Positions 35,159-44,465 of a stretch of 64,000 nt of DNA are shown piece after piece. The position numbers and the translations under genes were made by a program. Under the pieces are notes generated by a model. The model was not told the DNA's origin and ran no database searches. It worked only from the letters and a program-made list of their open reading frames with translations. Position 1 is the first letter of the stretch. Every line of letters begins with the position of its first letter. This DNA is from Hyphomicrobium sp. (GTDB lineage Bacteria; Pseudomonadota; Alphaproteobacteria; Rhizobiales; Hyphomicrobiaceae), in NCBI GenBank assembly GCA_016716675.1, contig JADJVG010000009.1, forward strand, positions 62,001 through 126,000, written 5' to 3'.

Positions 35159-36008
35159 ATGAAACTCGTTCGATTTGGCGCGGCAGGCGCTGAAAAACCC
35201 GGCATCGTCGATGCCGATGGCAAGGTTCGCGATGTGTCGTCGAAGGTCGCCGATTTCGCCGGCGCTCAGCTCGATCCCGCCGCGCTCGCGAAGCTTCGCG
35301 CGATCGATCTTGGAGCGTTGCCGATCGTGCCGGATGGTGTGCGCCTTGGACCGCCGGTGGCCGGCACGCGCAATTTCGTCGCGATTGGCTTGAACTACGC
35401 CGACCACGCCAAAGAGACCGGACAGGGAATTGCCGGCCGAGCCCATTCTGTTCAACAAGGCACCGACCTGCATCTGCGGGCCGAACGACAATATCATCTA
35501 TCCCAAGAACTCCGACCGCATGGATTGGGAATGCGAGATCGCCTTCGTGATCGGCAAGCGCGCAAGCTATGTCGAAGAATCCCGAGCGCTCGACTACATC
35601 GCAGGCTATACCATCTGCAACGATGTGTCGGAACGGCGCTGGCAGGTCAAGCGCAACGGTCAATGGGTGAAGGGCAAATCGGCCGAGACGTTCGGCCCGC
35701 TCGGTCCGTGGCTGGTGACAACCGATGAAATGGCGGACCCGCACAATTTGGCAATGTCGCTCGACGTCAACGGCGACCGCAAGCAGACCGGATCGACGGC
35801 GACGATGATTTTCTCGATCCCGAAGCTGCTCGCCTACGTCACCGAGTTCATGGTGCTCGAAGCTGGGGACGTCATCACCACCGGCACGCCGCCGGGCGTC
35901 GGTTCAGCCAAGAAGCCGCCGGAGTATCTGAAGGCCGGCGATAAGCTGGTGCTCAGAATCGAAGGCCTCGGCGAGCAACATCAAACCGTCGTACCGTTCA
36001 CGATCTGA
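35159..36008 (+). CDS. Fumarylacetoacetate hydrolase-family enzyme (one frameshift)
   Basis: The N-terminal part ('MKLVRFGAAGAEKPGIVD', 'FVAIGLNYADHAKETGQ') and the catalytic part ('PILFNKAPTCICGPNDNI', 'DWECEIAFVIGK', 'AGYTICNDVSERRWQ', 'GDVITTGTPPGVG') lie in two frames joined near 35430, so one indel is present. The metal-binding Glu/Asp set is seen in 'DWECEIAFVIG' and the downstream motif. The ~282-residue family includes acylpyruvate hydrolases, oxaloacetate decarboxylases and ring-fission hydrolases. The substrate cannot be assigned. Confidence 0.88.
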
Positions 36009-36030
36009 GCGGGCGGCCGCACTACGCATG

Positions 36031-36060
36031 AAAAAGCCGGCCCCAGTGGCCGGCTTTTTT
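36031..36060. terminator. Bidirectional rho-independent terminator
   Basis: GCCGGCC (36036-36042) pairs with GGCCGGC (36048-36054) around a five-base loop, flanked by A5 on the left and T6 on the right. It sits between the convergent FAH-family gene and the minus-strand gene ending at 36083, so it can serve both. Confidence 0.92.
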
Positions 36061-36082
36061 ATGGTCTGTCATGTCGGCGGCA

Positions 36083-37819
36083 TTACAGGTCACTGCCGTC
36101 GTCGCTATCGTTGCGAGGGGCAAAGCGGCGATAGAAATCAGTTGCGCTGGCGCCATAACTGACGGCAAGGCGCGCTCTGATTTCATCCCACGACGTGGTG
36201 TCCGAGAGATTGAGCTGGCCCATGCGCTGCTGGACGAACTTCAGCTGATCCTTGAGAGACTGCTCGCCGTCTTGCAGGCCGTCGTCATGCTGGGCGGCAC
36301 GCTCGATTTCGTCGACAAGATAGGTAATCAGTCCCGTTTCCGGAAACAGCATGTAGACCACGAGATCGCTGCTGATCTTGCTGTATTCGGATTCCAGCAG
36401 AATCTGCTTACGGCCGTCGCCGCCAATTTCGCTCAACAGCTGCGAATACACGGCGCTCAGATCTTTGTCCTGATCGCTTTGGAACTTGCGCAGCACGCTG
36501 CCGAGGAGATGGTTCTTCTTGCCGTGGCTATCGAGAGACTTCCAGGCTTCCAGCATGGCGGTGCGCATCGCTGGTGCTTTCAAGCGCATCTCGACCAGAG
36601 CATCGTCGAGGCCCAGTTGGTTGAGCAGCGTTTCGCGATAATAGCTGGCGAGCTGCTGCTGCTCTTGCGGGCTAAGCGGCTGCAGGCGCGGCAGCTGCGG
36701 CGCGGGCTTGGCAAGCTCGGCCGGGCGCGGCTGCTGCTCAATAGGCGGCGCGACATCGCGGAGTGCACCGCCGTCAATGGCCGGGCGCTCCTGAACGCCT
36801 TCGAAGCGACGGCGCTCGAACTCATAATTCGCACTTTCCTGTGCTGTCGCACGAATGGTCAGCAGTACCTCATACAATTTCGGGCTGATGTAATAGCGGT
36901 CCTCGATCTTGATGTCCGGGGCGACGGCTTTGACCGACGATCCGGCATTCATCACGCGGCGCACGACGCGATTGTCGTAGGCGCTTTCGATCTCGGATAA
37001 TGTGACCATAGACGTGAAGCCCTCGGTCTCGCGGATCGGCTCCAGGGTGTGCAGCACGACGTCGGCGTGCTCGCGCGGGTGTGGGGCGAGCGCGGCGTTG
37101 ACGAGTTGATCGAGACGCGCATGGTCCTTCGCGGTTGCGTCGGTTTTGAAGTGCTTGTCACAAACCGTCGATAGGTATTCACGCAATTCGCTGCGCACGC
37201 GGTAGCGTTCCGGGTTGACGCTGGCGGTTTCAACGGCGCCGATATCGGCGCCTGCGGTCAGCACCATGCGCACCCGGTCGGCGGCTGAGCGTTCCAAAGT
37301 GCTCAAGTCCGCAATCGCGGAGAAGCCATCGCTGTTGGTCATAGGTCGCAGCGCGTTGAGCGTCATCCACGCCGTCTCATAGGGATGCGGCCCGAGCGCG
37401 GCGTTGATGGTCGATTCAAGCTGGGCTGCCGAACGCGACTTATAGCTCGGCACGTCGGAGAGAGGCGAGCGCACGGCGTTCGCGCCGAACAATCCCGACA
37501 TGAAGATCAAGCTGTCGATGGCAATCGCGATCGCCAGCGCCAGATAAGCCAGACGGTTGCCGTCCTCGAAGGCGTTCCAGGTGACGACGAAGCGGTGGGC
37601 CTTGTCATCGCGGGCCAATTCGATGGCGTTGATCTTGGTGCGCAGCACTTCGGTATCTTTGCTAGGCAGCGCGCTATCCGACAGACATTTGCGGGCGAAG
37701 CCGAACAGTGCGTCTGCCGACGTGTTGGCGATCAGCTTGTCGCCGCCGATACAGGTCGTCTCGAATGTTTTGAGGCCCGACTGCAGAGTGAACAGTTCGG
37801 CTGCGGCGTCCGCCATCAT
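36083..37819 (-). CDS. Uncharacterised membrane-associated protein with internal tandem duplication
   Basis: The 578-residue protein is coupled to the preceding gene (TAA, one base, then ATG). There is one hydrophobic segment at ~residues 90-112 ('LAYLALAIAIAIDSLIFMSGLFG'; read as a landmark only). Two copies of a ~100-residue unit follow, each with 'NAALxPHP', 'LxxLxPxxxxxGF', 'LSxxE', 'DRV/NRVVR', 'AG', 'RY', 'LREYLSTV / LYEVLLTI'. A Pro/Gln-rich linker leads to a C-terminal helical domain with 'SKISSDLVVYMLFPETGLI' and a very acidic end. I recognise no named family. The pair could form an envelope complex. No function is assigned. Confidence 0.85.
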   Translation of the reverse strand: MMADAAAELFTLQSGLKTFETTCIGGDKLIANTSADALFGFARKCLSDSALPSKDTEVLRTKINAIELARDDKAHRFVVTWNAFEDGNRLAYLALAIAIAIDSLIFMSGLFGANAVRSPLSDVPSYKSRSAAQLESTINAALGPHPYETAWMTLNALRPMTNSDGFSAIADLSTLERSAADRVRMVLTAGADIGAVETASVNPERYRVRSELREYLSTVCDKHFKTDATAKDHARLDQLVNAALAPHPREHADVVLHTLEPIRETEGFTSMVTLSEIESAYDNRVVRRVMNAGSSVKAVAPDIKIEDRYYISPKLYEVLLTIRATAQESANYEFERRRFEGVQERPAIDGGALRDVAPPIEQQPRPAELAKPAPQLPRLQPLSPQEQQQLASYYRETLLNQLGLDDALVEMRLKAPAMRTAMLEAWKSLDSHGKKNHLLGSVLRKFQSDQDKDLSAVYSQLLSEIGGDGRKQILLESEYSKISSDLVVYMLFPETGLITYLVDEIERAAQHDDGLQDGEQSLKDQLKFVQQRMGQLNLSDTTSWDEIRARLAVSYGASATDFYRRFAPRNDSDDGSDL

Positions 37820-37820
37820 C

Positions 37821-39425
37821 TTAGGGGTCGCAGTCGATGCCCGACAGCAGCGCCTTGGTCTCAGGCGTCAGAGACGCCAACGCGCCACTAATGTCACCGC
37901 ACATCCGCTGCAGATCGGCAAGCCGTTCAGCCGTCGGACCGGAGCGGAATTCGGCTTTGGCCACCTCAAAGGCCGGCAGGATACGAGCTGGATCGAGCTT
38001 CGGCGCGGTTGAATCGTCCTGCACCGTTTCTTCGGCCAATTTGATGCGCTGCTCGGCGGTTTCGGCTTCGCCTTTCAATTTGGCGAGGTCACCGTCGATC
38101 AGCGCCAACTCGCGATCAATCGCGGTGAGGCGCGTTTCAACGGTCGCGAGCCGCTTCTGCGCGTCCTTCATGCGTTCTTCGGCGATCTTGGCGGCGGCCT
38201 GGAGCAAATTCAGTTCGCCCATGCGCTGGCGATAGATCGGTCCGCGGCCTTCCTTGCCGGACCCTTCGACGCCTTTGTCTTCGGCCAAGGCTTCGACGCG
38301 CTTAGCATCAACGTCCTTGAGCTTCTCGTCGTATTCCGTTTTCTTGGCGGCGAACTCGGAGGCAAGCTCCGGGCGCTGGGTCGCAAGCCGCGACTTTTCT
38401 TCCGTCAGCGACACCTTGCGGCCGGCAAGGCCTGCTTGCCCGGACTGGGCCGAGGCCATCCGCTCCTGCTGTTCTTTGACGGCTTGGCGGCGCGATTCGA
38501 TCTGTTCGTTGACGTAACGCTCGATAGCGCCTTCGGACTGAGCCGCCGCCTTCGCCATCGCGTCGATGTTGGCTTCGTAGGCCGTCCAGGCGTCAGTGGT
38601 AAAGAGGGCCTCGGTCAACGACGCGCGGCGTCCGGCAATCGTTTGTTCGATATCCGAGATGATGCCGCCGACTTGGTTCTGGGCACGCAGTTCAGCAGCG
38701 CGCACGCGCTCCGATTGCGGGAAGATCGACGTGAAGAGGCTGTCGAACGAGAAGAACACGCTTGTTGCCATACAGGCCAGAAACATCACCCACAGCATCG
38801 CGTTGCGGATGATGACGCGCGAGCCTTGAATGTAGGGCTTCACGAGGTCACTCGCCGCATAGAGCGCGAACAGGGCGACCAGCAGCAAGCCGGCGCCGAA
38901 CATCAAGAACTTGTCACCGGTCTTCGACCAGGCGATGTCGTCGGTCGTCGCCTGGCGCACGTCGGCCGTTCCGGACCACTGCATGAACAGCGTCATGGCG
39001 GCGATGAACAACAGCAGACCGATGATGGCACCGGTCCAGTTCTGGACCTGCGGGTTGATGAAACGCGTGGCGCCGCGCTGCGGCTGAGCGTTCATGCCAG
39101 TCGCGAAGCTTTCACCGATCAGCCAGGCAACGATCAGCATCACGCCCTGGATGCCGAAGGTGATCATGCCGGAGAGCAGCGGCTCGCCGGTGAAATTGCG
39201 CATGCCGTCCCAGGTGGTCCAGCCGGACGCGGCCGAGAGCACTAGGCCGGTCGTTGCGAGCAGGCCGAGTTGCCAGTTTGAAAACAGCGTTTCCTCAATC
39301 GACGCCCAAAGGCGCTTGGCGAGACGTGTGCGCAGCAACAACGCGACGACGCAGAAAACGAATAGCGACACCGCCAGGGACTGTGCGTAGGGCGCAAGTC
39401 CGTCGACAAACAATTTCACGTCCAT
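37821..39425 (-). CDS. Uncharacterised multi-span membrane protein with long periplasmic or cytoplasmic coiled coil
   Basis: The 534-residue protein has five or six N-terminal hydrophobic spans within residues ~15-235 ('LAVSLFVFCVVALLL', 'LGLLATTGLVLSAASGW', 'GVMLIVAWLIGESF', 'AIIGLLLFIAAMTLFMQW', 'FGAGLLLVALFALYAA', 'AMLWVMFLACMATSVFFSF'). A ~250-residue charged coiled coil follows ('ESRRQAVKEQQERMASAQS', 'RLATVETRLTAIDRELALI') and a short tail with two Cys ('RMCGDISG', 'GIDCDP'). It is the first gene of a two-gene operon. The layout recalls motor- or scaffold-type membrane proteins, but there is no proton-channel or ATPase motif. The family is not recognised. Confidence 0.85.
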   Translation of the reverse strand: MDVKLFVDGLAPYAQSLAVSLFVFCVVALLLRTRLAKRLWASIEETLFSNWQLGLLATTGLVLSAASGWTTWDGMRNFTGEPLLSGMITFGIQGVMLIVAWLIGESFATGMNAQPQRGATRFINPQVQNWTGAIIGLLLFIAAMTLFMQWSGTADVRQATTDDIAWSKTGDKFLMFGAGLLLVALFALYAASDLVKPYIQGSRVIIRNAMLWVMFLACMATSVFFSFDSLFTSIFPQSERVRAAELRAQNQVGGIISDIEQTIAGRRASLTEALFTTDAWTAYEANIDAMAKAAAQSEGAIERYVNEQIESRRQAVKEQQERMASAQSGQAGLAGRKVSLTEEKSRLATQRPELASEFAAKKTEYDEKLKDVDAKRVEALAEDKGVEGSGKEGRGPIYRQRMGELNLLQAAAKIAEERMKDAQKRLATVETRLTAIDRELALIDGDLAKLKGEAETAEQRIKLAEETVQDDSTAPKLDPARILPAFEVAKAEFRSGPTAERLADLQRMCGDISGALASLTPETKALLSGIDCDP

Positions 39426-39668
39426 CCCGCTTGCGTCCTTGATTGGTGCCCGAACCTGAGAAAACCGGAGAACGGCCGATCAGCAGTGTCTACAATGCGC
39501 TTTAGAACCGGCTGATTGGCGGCAAGAATAAGACCAAAACAGCCAGCCGCCATGAAATTCTCTTAACGATAGGAACTGGAGTAGGATTGGCAACCCTGCG
39601 GGGAAGGTGGTTCGATTTCGCGGCGTGAACGGCCCGCCCGGCGGCCGGCCGTGGAAAGCAACCCGGAA

Positions 39669-39685
39669 GTGTTATACTATACTGC
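39669..39685. promoter_or_regulatory. Probable Zur box upstream of zur-znuCB
   Basis: The sequence GTGTTATA-C-TATACTGC is an imperfect dyad with the TTATA/TATA core seen in alphaproteobacterial Zur sites. It lies 73 bases before the zur ATG and heads the zur-znuC-znuB run, so it would give zinc-dependent autoregulation. The right arm is degenerate. Confidence 0.6.
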
Positions 39686-39757
39686 TTGATGCCGGGCGTG
39701 TGGCGCGCGCCTGCCGCCCCAAAATCTAGAATTCGCCAGAATGGTCAAAGGTCTTCG

Positions 39758-40249
39758 ATGGCAACGCAAACGGTCGACGAGCAACGCATAAAAGAGCGGG
39801 TCAAGTCGTCCGTCGAGCGGGCAACCGAGATCTTTGCCGAAAAGAACATCCGTTTCACCGATCTGCGCCGCACCGTGTTCGAGGAGATCGCATCGACCAC
39901 GGCCAGCGTTGGCGCCTACGAGGTGCTGGACCGGCTGGCCAAGAAAGGCACGCGGCTGGCACCGATCTCCGTCTACCGCGCGCTCGATGCCCTGCTTGAA
40001 GCTGGCGTCGTGCATCGGCTTGAAAGCAAGAACGCCTATTTCGCCTGCGGCCGTCTGCACCAGCCGCGCACCGGACGGCGGCCGATGTTTTTAAGCTGCG
40101 AGACGTGCGGCTCGGTGTTTGAAACCGATGGCGAAGACATCTTCAAGTCGATTGACGCGGCGGCGCGCAATGCCCATTTCGAGCCGCGAGTGAAATTCGT
40201 CGAGGTGTCGGGCACCTGCGAAGCGTGCGCGGCCAAGCGCAAAGACTAG
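39758..40249 (+). CDS. zur: Zur-like Fur-family zinc uptake regulator
   Basis: The start at ATG 39758 gives a 163-residue protein. It has an N-terminal winged helix ('NIRFTDLRRTVFEEIAST', 'ISVYRALDALLEAGVVHRL') and a metal-binding dimer domain with 'YFACGRLHQ', the structural zinc Cys pair 'CETC' and the C-terminal 'CEAC'. The typical Fur HHDH cluster is replaced by 'CGRLHQPRTGRR', as in Zur rather than Fur. Adjacent znuC and znuB genes support zinc as the effector. A Zur-like box precedes it. Confidence 0.88.
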   Translation: MATQTVDEQRIKERVKSSVERATEIFAEKNIRFTDLRRTVFEEIASTTASVGAYEVLDRLAKKGTRLAPISVYRALDALLEAGVVHRLESKNAYFACGRLHQPRTGRRPMFLSCETCGSVFETDGEDIFKSIDAAARNAHFEPRVKFVEVSGTCEACAAKRKD

Positions 40250-40308
40250 TCACACGCGACGGTCCGCTAAACGACACCCGCTGCATCACGAGTATTGGAG
40301 AGGCCTGC

Positions 40309-41190
40309 TTGCCGATCGAGACAACCCAACGTTCGCAAAGTGACCATGACCATGATCACGCTCCTGATGGACACCATCACGGTGCCGCTTGCTGCTGTGG
40401 CCACCCGCATGGCGCCGAGGCTGATTCGTCGGCACTGGTATCCGCGCGCGGGCTGGGCTTTGCGGCACGGCCGCACCATTCTGTCGGGTATCGATCTCGA
40501 CGTGCTGCCCGGAGAAATCGTTACGCTGATCGGGCCGAACGGGGCTGGCAAAACCACGCTCGTCAAACTGATCCTCGGGATCGAACGGCCGGATAGCGGG
40601 CAAGTCCTGATGCCGGCGACGACGCACATCGGTTACGTGCCGCAACGCTTCCTCGTCGAGCGCGCCATTCCGATGACGGTCGGTCGCTTTCTAGCGCTCG
40701 GCAATCCGGCAACTCCAGATGCAATCGCGGCGACGCTTAAAGATGTCGGCGCCGAGCGCACTGCCAACCAGCAGCTCTCGCAACTCTCAGGCGGCGAGAC
40801 GCAGCGCGTGTTGATCGCGCGTGCGCTGCTGCGCAATCCCAATCTGTTGGTGCTCGATGAGCCGGCGCGCGGCGTCGATTTTGTCGGCGAAGCCGATCTC
40901 TACGATCTGATCGGACGGATACGCGATGCGCGCAAACTCGGTGTGCTGTTGATCTCACACGATCTGCATATCGTGATGGCCAAGAGCGATCGCGTGATCT
41001 GCCTCAATGGCCACGTCGTTGCTCGGGCCAACCGGAAACTGTGGCGCAACATGCCGAATATGCGCGGCTCTTCGGCCCGCAGGCGGCCAGCGCACTTGGC
41101 GTCTACCTGCACCACCACGATCACGCTCATGATATTTCGGGCGCGCCGAAGCCTATGCCGTCGCAGCGTTCTGAAACGCGAGGCGCTTGA
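40309..41190 (+). CDS. znuC: ZnuC zinc ABC transporter ATPase with His/Cys-rich N- and C-termini (two frameshifts)
   Basis: The start is probably TTG 40309, behind GGAGAGG. The first ~50 residues are extremely His/Cys-rich ('SDHDHDHAPDGHHHGAACCC', then 'GHPHG') and lie in a different frame from the ATPase core, so an indel sits near 40460. The core has Walker A GPNGAGKTT, signature LSGGETQRV and Walker B LLVLDEPARG. A second break near 41010-41045 moves the C-terminus to a frame ending 'YLHHHDHAHDISG' at TGA 41188-41190. Both ends could bind zinc on the cytoplasmic face. ZnuA is not encoded nearby. Confidence 0.85.
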
Positions 41191-41993
41191 GTGTTCGAGC
41201 TTCCTGAACCGTTTTTTCTGAGGGCGCTGGCAGCTGGCGTCGGCTTGGCGATTGTTGCGGCTCCGCTTGGTTGCATCATCGTTTGGCGGCGCATGGCATA
41301 TGTCGGTGAGACGCTGGCCCAGTCGAGCCTGCTCGGCGTCGCGCTTGGCCTCGCGCTCGGTATTGATTTGACGTTGGCGGTGGTGATGGCGCGGTTACCG
41401 CGGCAGTCGTTCTCATCGCCTTCGGCCGCCAGAAGTTGCTGGCGCTCGATAGCGTGCTGGGTCTTATGCATCACGCGGCGCTGGCTCTCGGCGTCGTCGC
41501 CATTGCGGTCTTGAAAGGCCCATCAATTGACCTGATGAGCTATCTGTTCGGCGACGTATTTGCGGTCACAACCATCGACCTGCTCTGGGTTTATGTCGGC
41601 GGCGCGGTGGTGCTGGCGTTAACGCTACAACTTTGGAAGCCGCTGGTGCGCCTCTCGCTTCACGAAGACTTGGCGACGGCGGAAGGCATCAACCCGGCGA
41701 TACCGCGCGCACTGTTTGATGTGCTGCTGGCCATCACGATTGCCGTCGCCATGAAGATCGTCGGCATTTTGCTGGTCATGGCGTTCTTGATCGTGCCGGC
41801 GGTAGCGGCCCGCCCCTTAGCATCGACGCCGGAACGGATGGCCATTCTGGCGGCCGTGATCGCTGTTGTCAGCGTCTTCGCCGGGCTGGCCCTGTCGCTC
41901 TATACGGACGCGCCGGGCGGCCCCAGCATCGTACTTGCCATGTGCGCATCCGCCGTGGTCTCCTTGCTGGCGATGGGCGGCCGGACAGGCTAA
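41191..41993 (+). CDS. znuB: ZnuB zinc ABC transporter permease (one frameshift)
   Basis: The GTG start lies directly after the znuC stop. The N-terminal part ('FFLRALAAGVGLAIVAAPLG', 'RRMAYVGETLAQSSLLGVAL') and the rest ('AFGRQKLLALDSVLGLMHH', 'GDVFAVTTIDL', 'ATAEGINPAIPRALF', 'AMKIVGILLVMAFLIVPA') lie in two frames, with the break near 41400. The sum is a ~268-residue ABC-3-family permease with about eight spans. It imports zinc together with ZnuC and a ZnuA encoded elsewhere. Confidence 0.88.
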
Positions 41994-42025
41994 TCGACAT
42001 TTGAAATGACCGGAGATTGAAGGCG

Positions 42026-43262
42026 ATGGCGTCTGGCGACACGACAGTTTTGCAGCCGCGGCACCACACCGTGGCCGTCGACGTCGGTGGCGTTATCGTC
42101 GGTGCCGGGGCTCCGATCGTCGTGCAGTCGATGACCAATACCGACACCGCCGACATCGAGGGGACCGTCAAGCAGGTTGCCGAACTGGCTCGTGCCGGCT
42201 CGGAGTTGGTGCGCATTACCGTCGATCGCGACGAAGCCGCGAAGGCCGTGCCGCACATTCGCGACCGGCTGGCGAAGCAGGGGTGCACTGTGCCGCTGAT
42301 CGGTGATTTCCATTACATCGGCCACACGCTGCTGGGCGAAAACCCAGCCTGCGCGGAAGCGCTCGCCAAATATCGCATCAACCCCGGCAACGTCGGCTTC
42401 AAAGACAAGCGCGACCGGCAGTTCGGCGCAATTATCGACATCGCCATGCACCACAACAAGCCGGTGCGTATTGGCGTCAATTGGGGCTCGCTCGACGGTG
42501 AGCTTCTCACCCATCTGATGGATGAGAATGCCAAATCGGGCCGATCCGATGTCGGCCCGTGCGGTCATGCATGAAGCCATGGTTCAGTCGGCTTTGTTGT
42601 CTGCGGCGCGTGCCGAGGAGATGGGGCTGGGCGCCGACAAGATCATTATCTCCGGCAAAGTCTCGGCGGTGCAGGATCTCATCGCTGTCTATCGCATCCT
42701 TGCCAAACGCAGCCGCTACGCGCTGCATCTTGGGCTCACTGAAGCCGGTATGGGCTCGAAGGGCATCGTCGCGTCGTCGGCGGCCATCGGCATCCTGCTG
42801 CAACAGGGCATCGGTGACACGATCCGTTTTTCGCTGACGCCCGAGCCCGGCGGCGATCGCAGCAACGAGGTGCGCGCGGCGCAAGAGCTGTTGCAGTCGA
42901 TGGGGCTGCGCTCGTTCGTGCCGATCGTCGCCGCGTGCCCGGGCTGCGGACGCACCACATCAACCGTATTCCAGGAACTCGCGCGCGATATTCAGGATAT
43001 GATCCGCGATCGTATGCCGGAGTGGAAGACGCGCTATCCGGGCGTCGAAGCGCTGAACTTCGCGGTCATGGGCTGCATCGTCAATGGTCCGGGCGAAAGC
43101 AAACACGCCGACGTCGGCATTTCGCTTCCGGGCACGGGTGAAAGTCCGGCCGCGCCGGTCTTCATCGATGGCAAGAAGGCCATGACGCTGCGCGGGCCGA
43201 ACATTGCTGCGGATTTCAAGGCGCTTGTCGAAAACTATATTGAAAAGCGGTTCGGCGGTTAA
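42026..43262 (+). CDS. ispG: 4-hydroxy-3-methylbut-2-enyl diphosphate synthase IspG (one frameshift)
   Basis: The enzyme of the MEP isoprenoid pathway converts ME-cPP to HMBPP using a [4Fe-4S] cluster. The N-terminal TIM-barrel part ('[16 protein letters not shown]', '[14 protein letters not shown]', '[10 protein letters not shown]', '[14 protein letters not shown]') and the rest ('[19 protein letters not shown]', '[11 protein letters not shown]', '[17 protein letters not shown]', '[20 protein letters not shown]') are in two frames joined near 42545. The three cluster Cys in CPGCG and GC(IV)NGPGE are intact. Length is ~412 residues, normal for the family. I take ATG 42026 as start. Confidence 0.93.
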
Positions 43263-43368
43263 GGCGCGCGTTCGTTGCCGTCTGCCTCGGTCATTGGGGG
43301 CTCGCTCCGTCGATCGAAGTGGACCCTCTAGCGACGTATGCCGCGAGAAGGCAGCGCAGAAGCTGCCG

Positions 43369-43674
43369 CTACAGCAGCTCGATGGTCTGCACGCGAACGA
43401 TCACTTTGGTTTGCCGGAACGTTTTTTCGAGCTGTTCGCGGAATGCGCGCCACCACGCTCTGTCCAACGCCTCGATCATGACCTCGATGACCAGCACGTC
43501 GTCGTGCTGCGTTTTTCCGCGTTCCTCCCACCGGCCTTCCGCCGGCGCACGCGTGTAGGCGGTTATCCCACCAAACCGTTTCGACAGCGTCCAGGAGATC
43601 TCTTCAAAGGGATGCGGGCCGTAGGGTTTGCCGTCGTTGTCGCGCACCGGCAGTAGGATCTGGATCAGATGCAT
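43369..43674 (-). CDS. Conserved small protein of unknown function
   Basis: The 101-residue cytoplasmic protein opens 'MHLIQILLPVRDNDGKPYG' and continues 'FEEISWTLSKRFGGITAYTR', 'PAEGRWEE', 'DDVLVIEVMIEALDRAWW', 'RAFREQLEKTFRQ'. It reads as a compact alpha/beta fold (ferredoxin-like). Similar proteins are known in many proteobacteria without assigned function. It has no signal peptide or metal motif. It is transcribed in the same direction as the DUF599 and ispA genes that lie upstream of it. Confidence 0.8.
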   Translation of the reverse strand: MHLIQILLPVRDNDGKPYGPHPFEEISWTLSKRFGGITAYTRAPAEGRWEERGKTQHDDVLVIEVMIEALDRAWWRAFREQLEKTFRQTKVIVRVQTIELL

Positions 43675-43706
43675 TGCGTGGTCCTTGCCTCATCCGGCGC
43701 TCGGCG

Positions 43707-44402
43707 TCAGTGCGCAACGTGCTTCAACGCACTGAGCACCGGCGAATAGAATTCGCGCCGATAGATGACGACGGTCACCGCCAGCGCTGCTGCGATACAG
43801 AGAAAGGGATTGAGAAACCAGGCCATCAGCGGAATGGAAAAGTAATAGGCGCGCACGCCGTTGTTGTAGCTTTCGCCGGCCAACGCCACGATACGGCCGC
43901 CAGCCGCAACGTAGCTCGCACGCACCGCGGCTTCGGTTCCAAGCGCCGGCATGGCGCCGACGACGATCGACAAGATGTTATATTGCCATGCCGACCACGA
44001 GAATTTGAAAAACGCATAGATGAACAGCAGAATCATAATCAGTGCTTTTATTTCGGCCAGCCGGGGTTCGGCGGGCGCGGTATACGGCAGGTTGGAAATC
44101 ACCACGGCGACCGTCGGAACCGTTCCCAGCAAGGCCGCCAGACCGCCGAGTATGAAAACGGTGGTGGACGCAAAGAACAGCGCGCCGCGCAACAGATTGC
44201 TGATCAGGGCAGCGTCGGCGATGTGATTGTCGCGCTCCGCCATGCGCTCGATCCAGCGTTGGCGGAAACCGCGCACGGTTGCCATCATGCTGGGGCGCCG
44301 CTGGGCGATCAGTTTGGCGACGAAGCCATAACCGAACCAGCAGAGCACAAAGATGGTGCCGGTAATCAGGTCTATTGCCGGAATTTGAAGATCACTCATC
44401 AT
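43707..44402 (-). CDS. DUF599-family membrane protein
   Basis: The 231-residue protein has four or five membrane spans ('LITGTIFVLCWFGYGFVAKL', 'LRGALFFASTTVFILGGLAA', 'IMILLFIYAFFKFSWSAW', 'YYFSIPLMAWFLNPFLCIAA'). The family hallmark 'FFKFSWSAWQYN' and the arginine-rich loop 'RRWIERMAERDNHIADAAL'-like segment place it in DUF599. No function is known for the family. Two adjacent ATG codons at 44402 and 44399 are both possible starts. It follows the polyprenyl synthase gene on the same strand. Confidence 0.87.
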   Translation of the reverse strand: MMSDLQIPAIDLITGTIFVLCWFGYGFVAKLIAQRRPSMMATVRGFRQRWIERMAERDNHIADAALISNLLRGALFFASTTVFILGGLAALLGTVPTVAVVISNLPYTAPAEPRLAEIKALIMILLFIYAFFKFSWSAWQYNILSIVVGAMPALGTEAAVRASYVAAGGRIVALAGESYNNGVRAYYFSIPLMAWFLNPFLCIAAALAVTVVIYRREFYSPVLSALKHVAH

Positions 44403-44465
44403 CTGATTTCTTGCGTCCCGCTCGGTCGTTCGCCCAACATACTGCTAGCCATTTGGGCATCGGCT

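Noticed and set aside
36071..37000. 309-codon plus-strand frame opposite the 578-residue protein gene
   Set aside because: The minus-strand gene has a coupled upstream partner, an internal domain duplication and a terminator. The plus frame has no ribosome site and begins within the terminator region.
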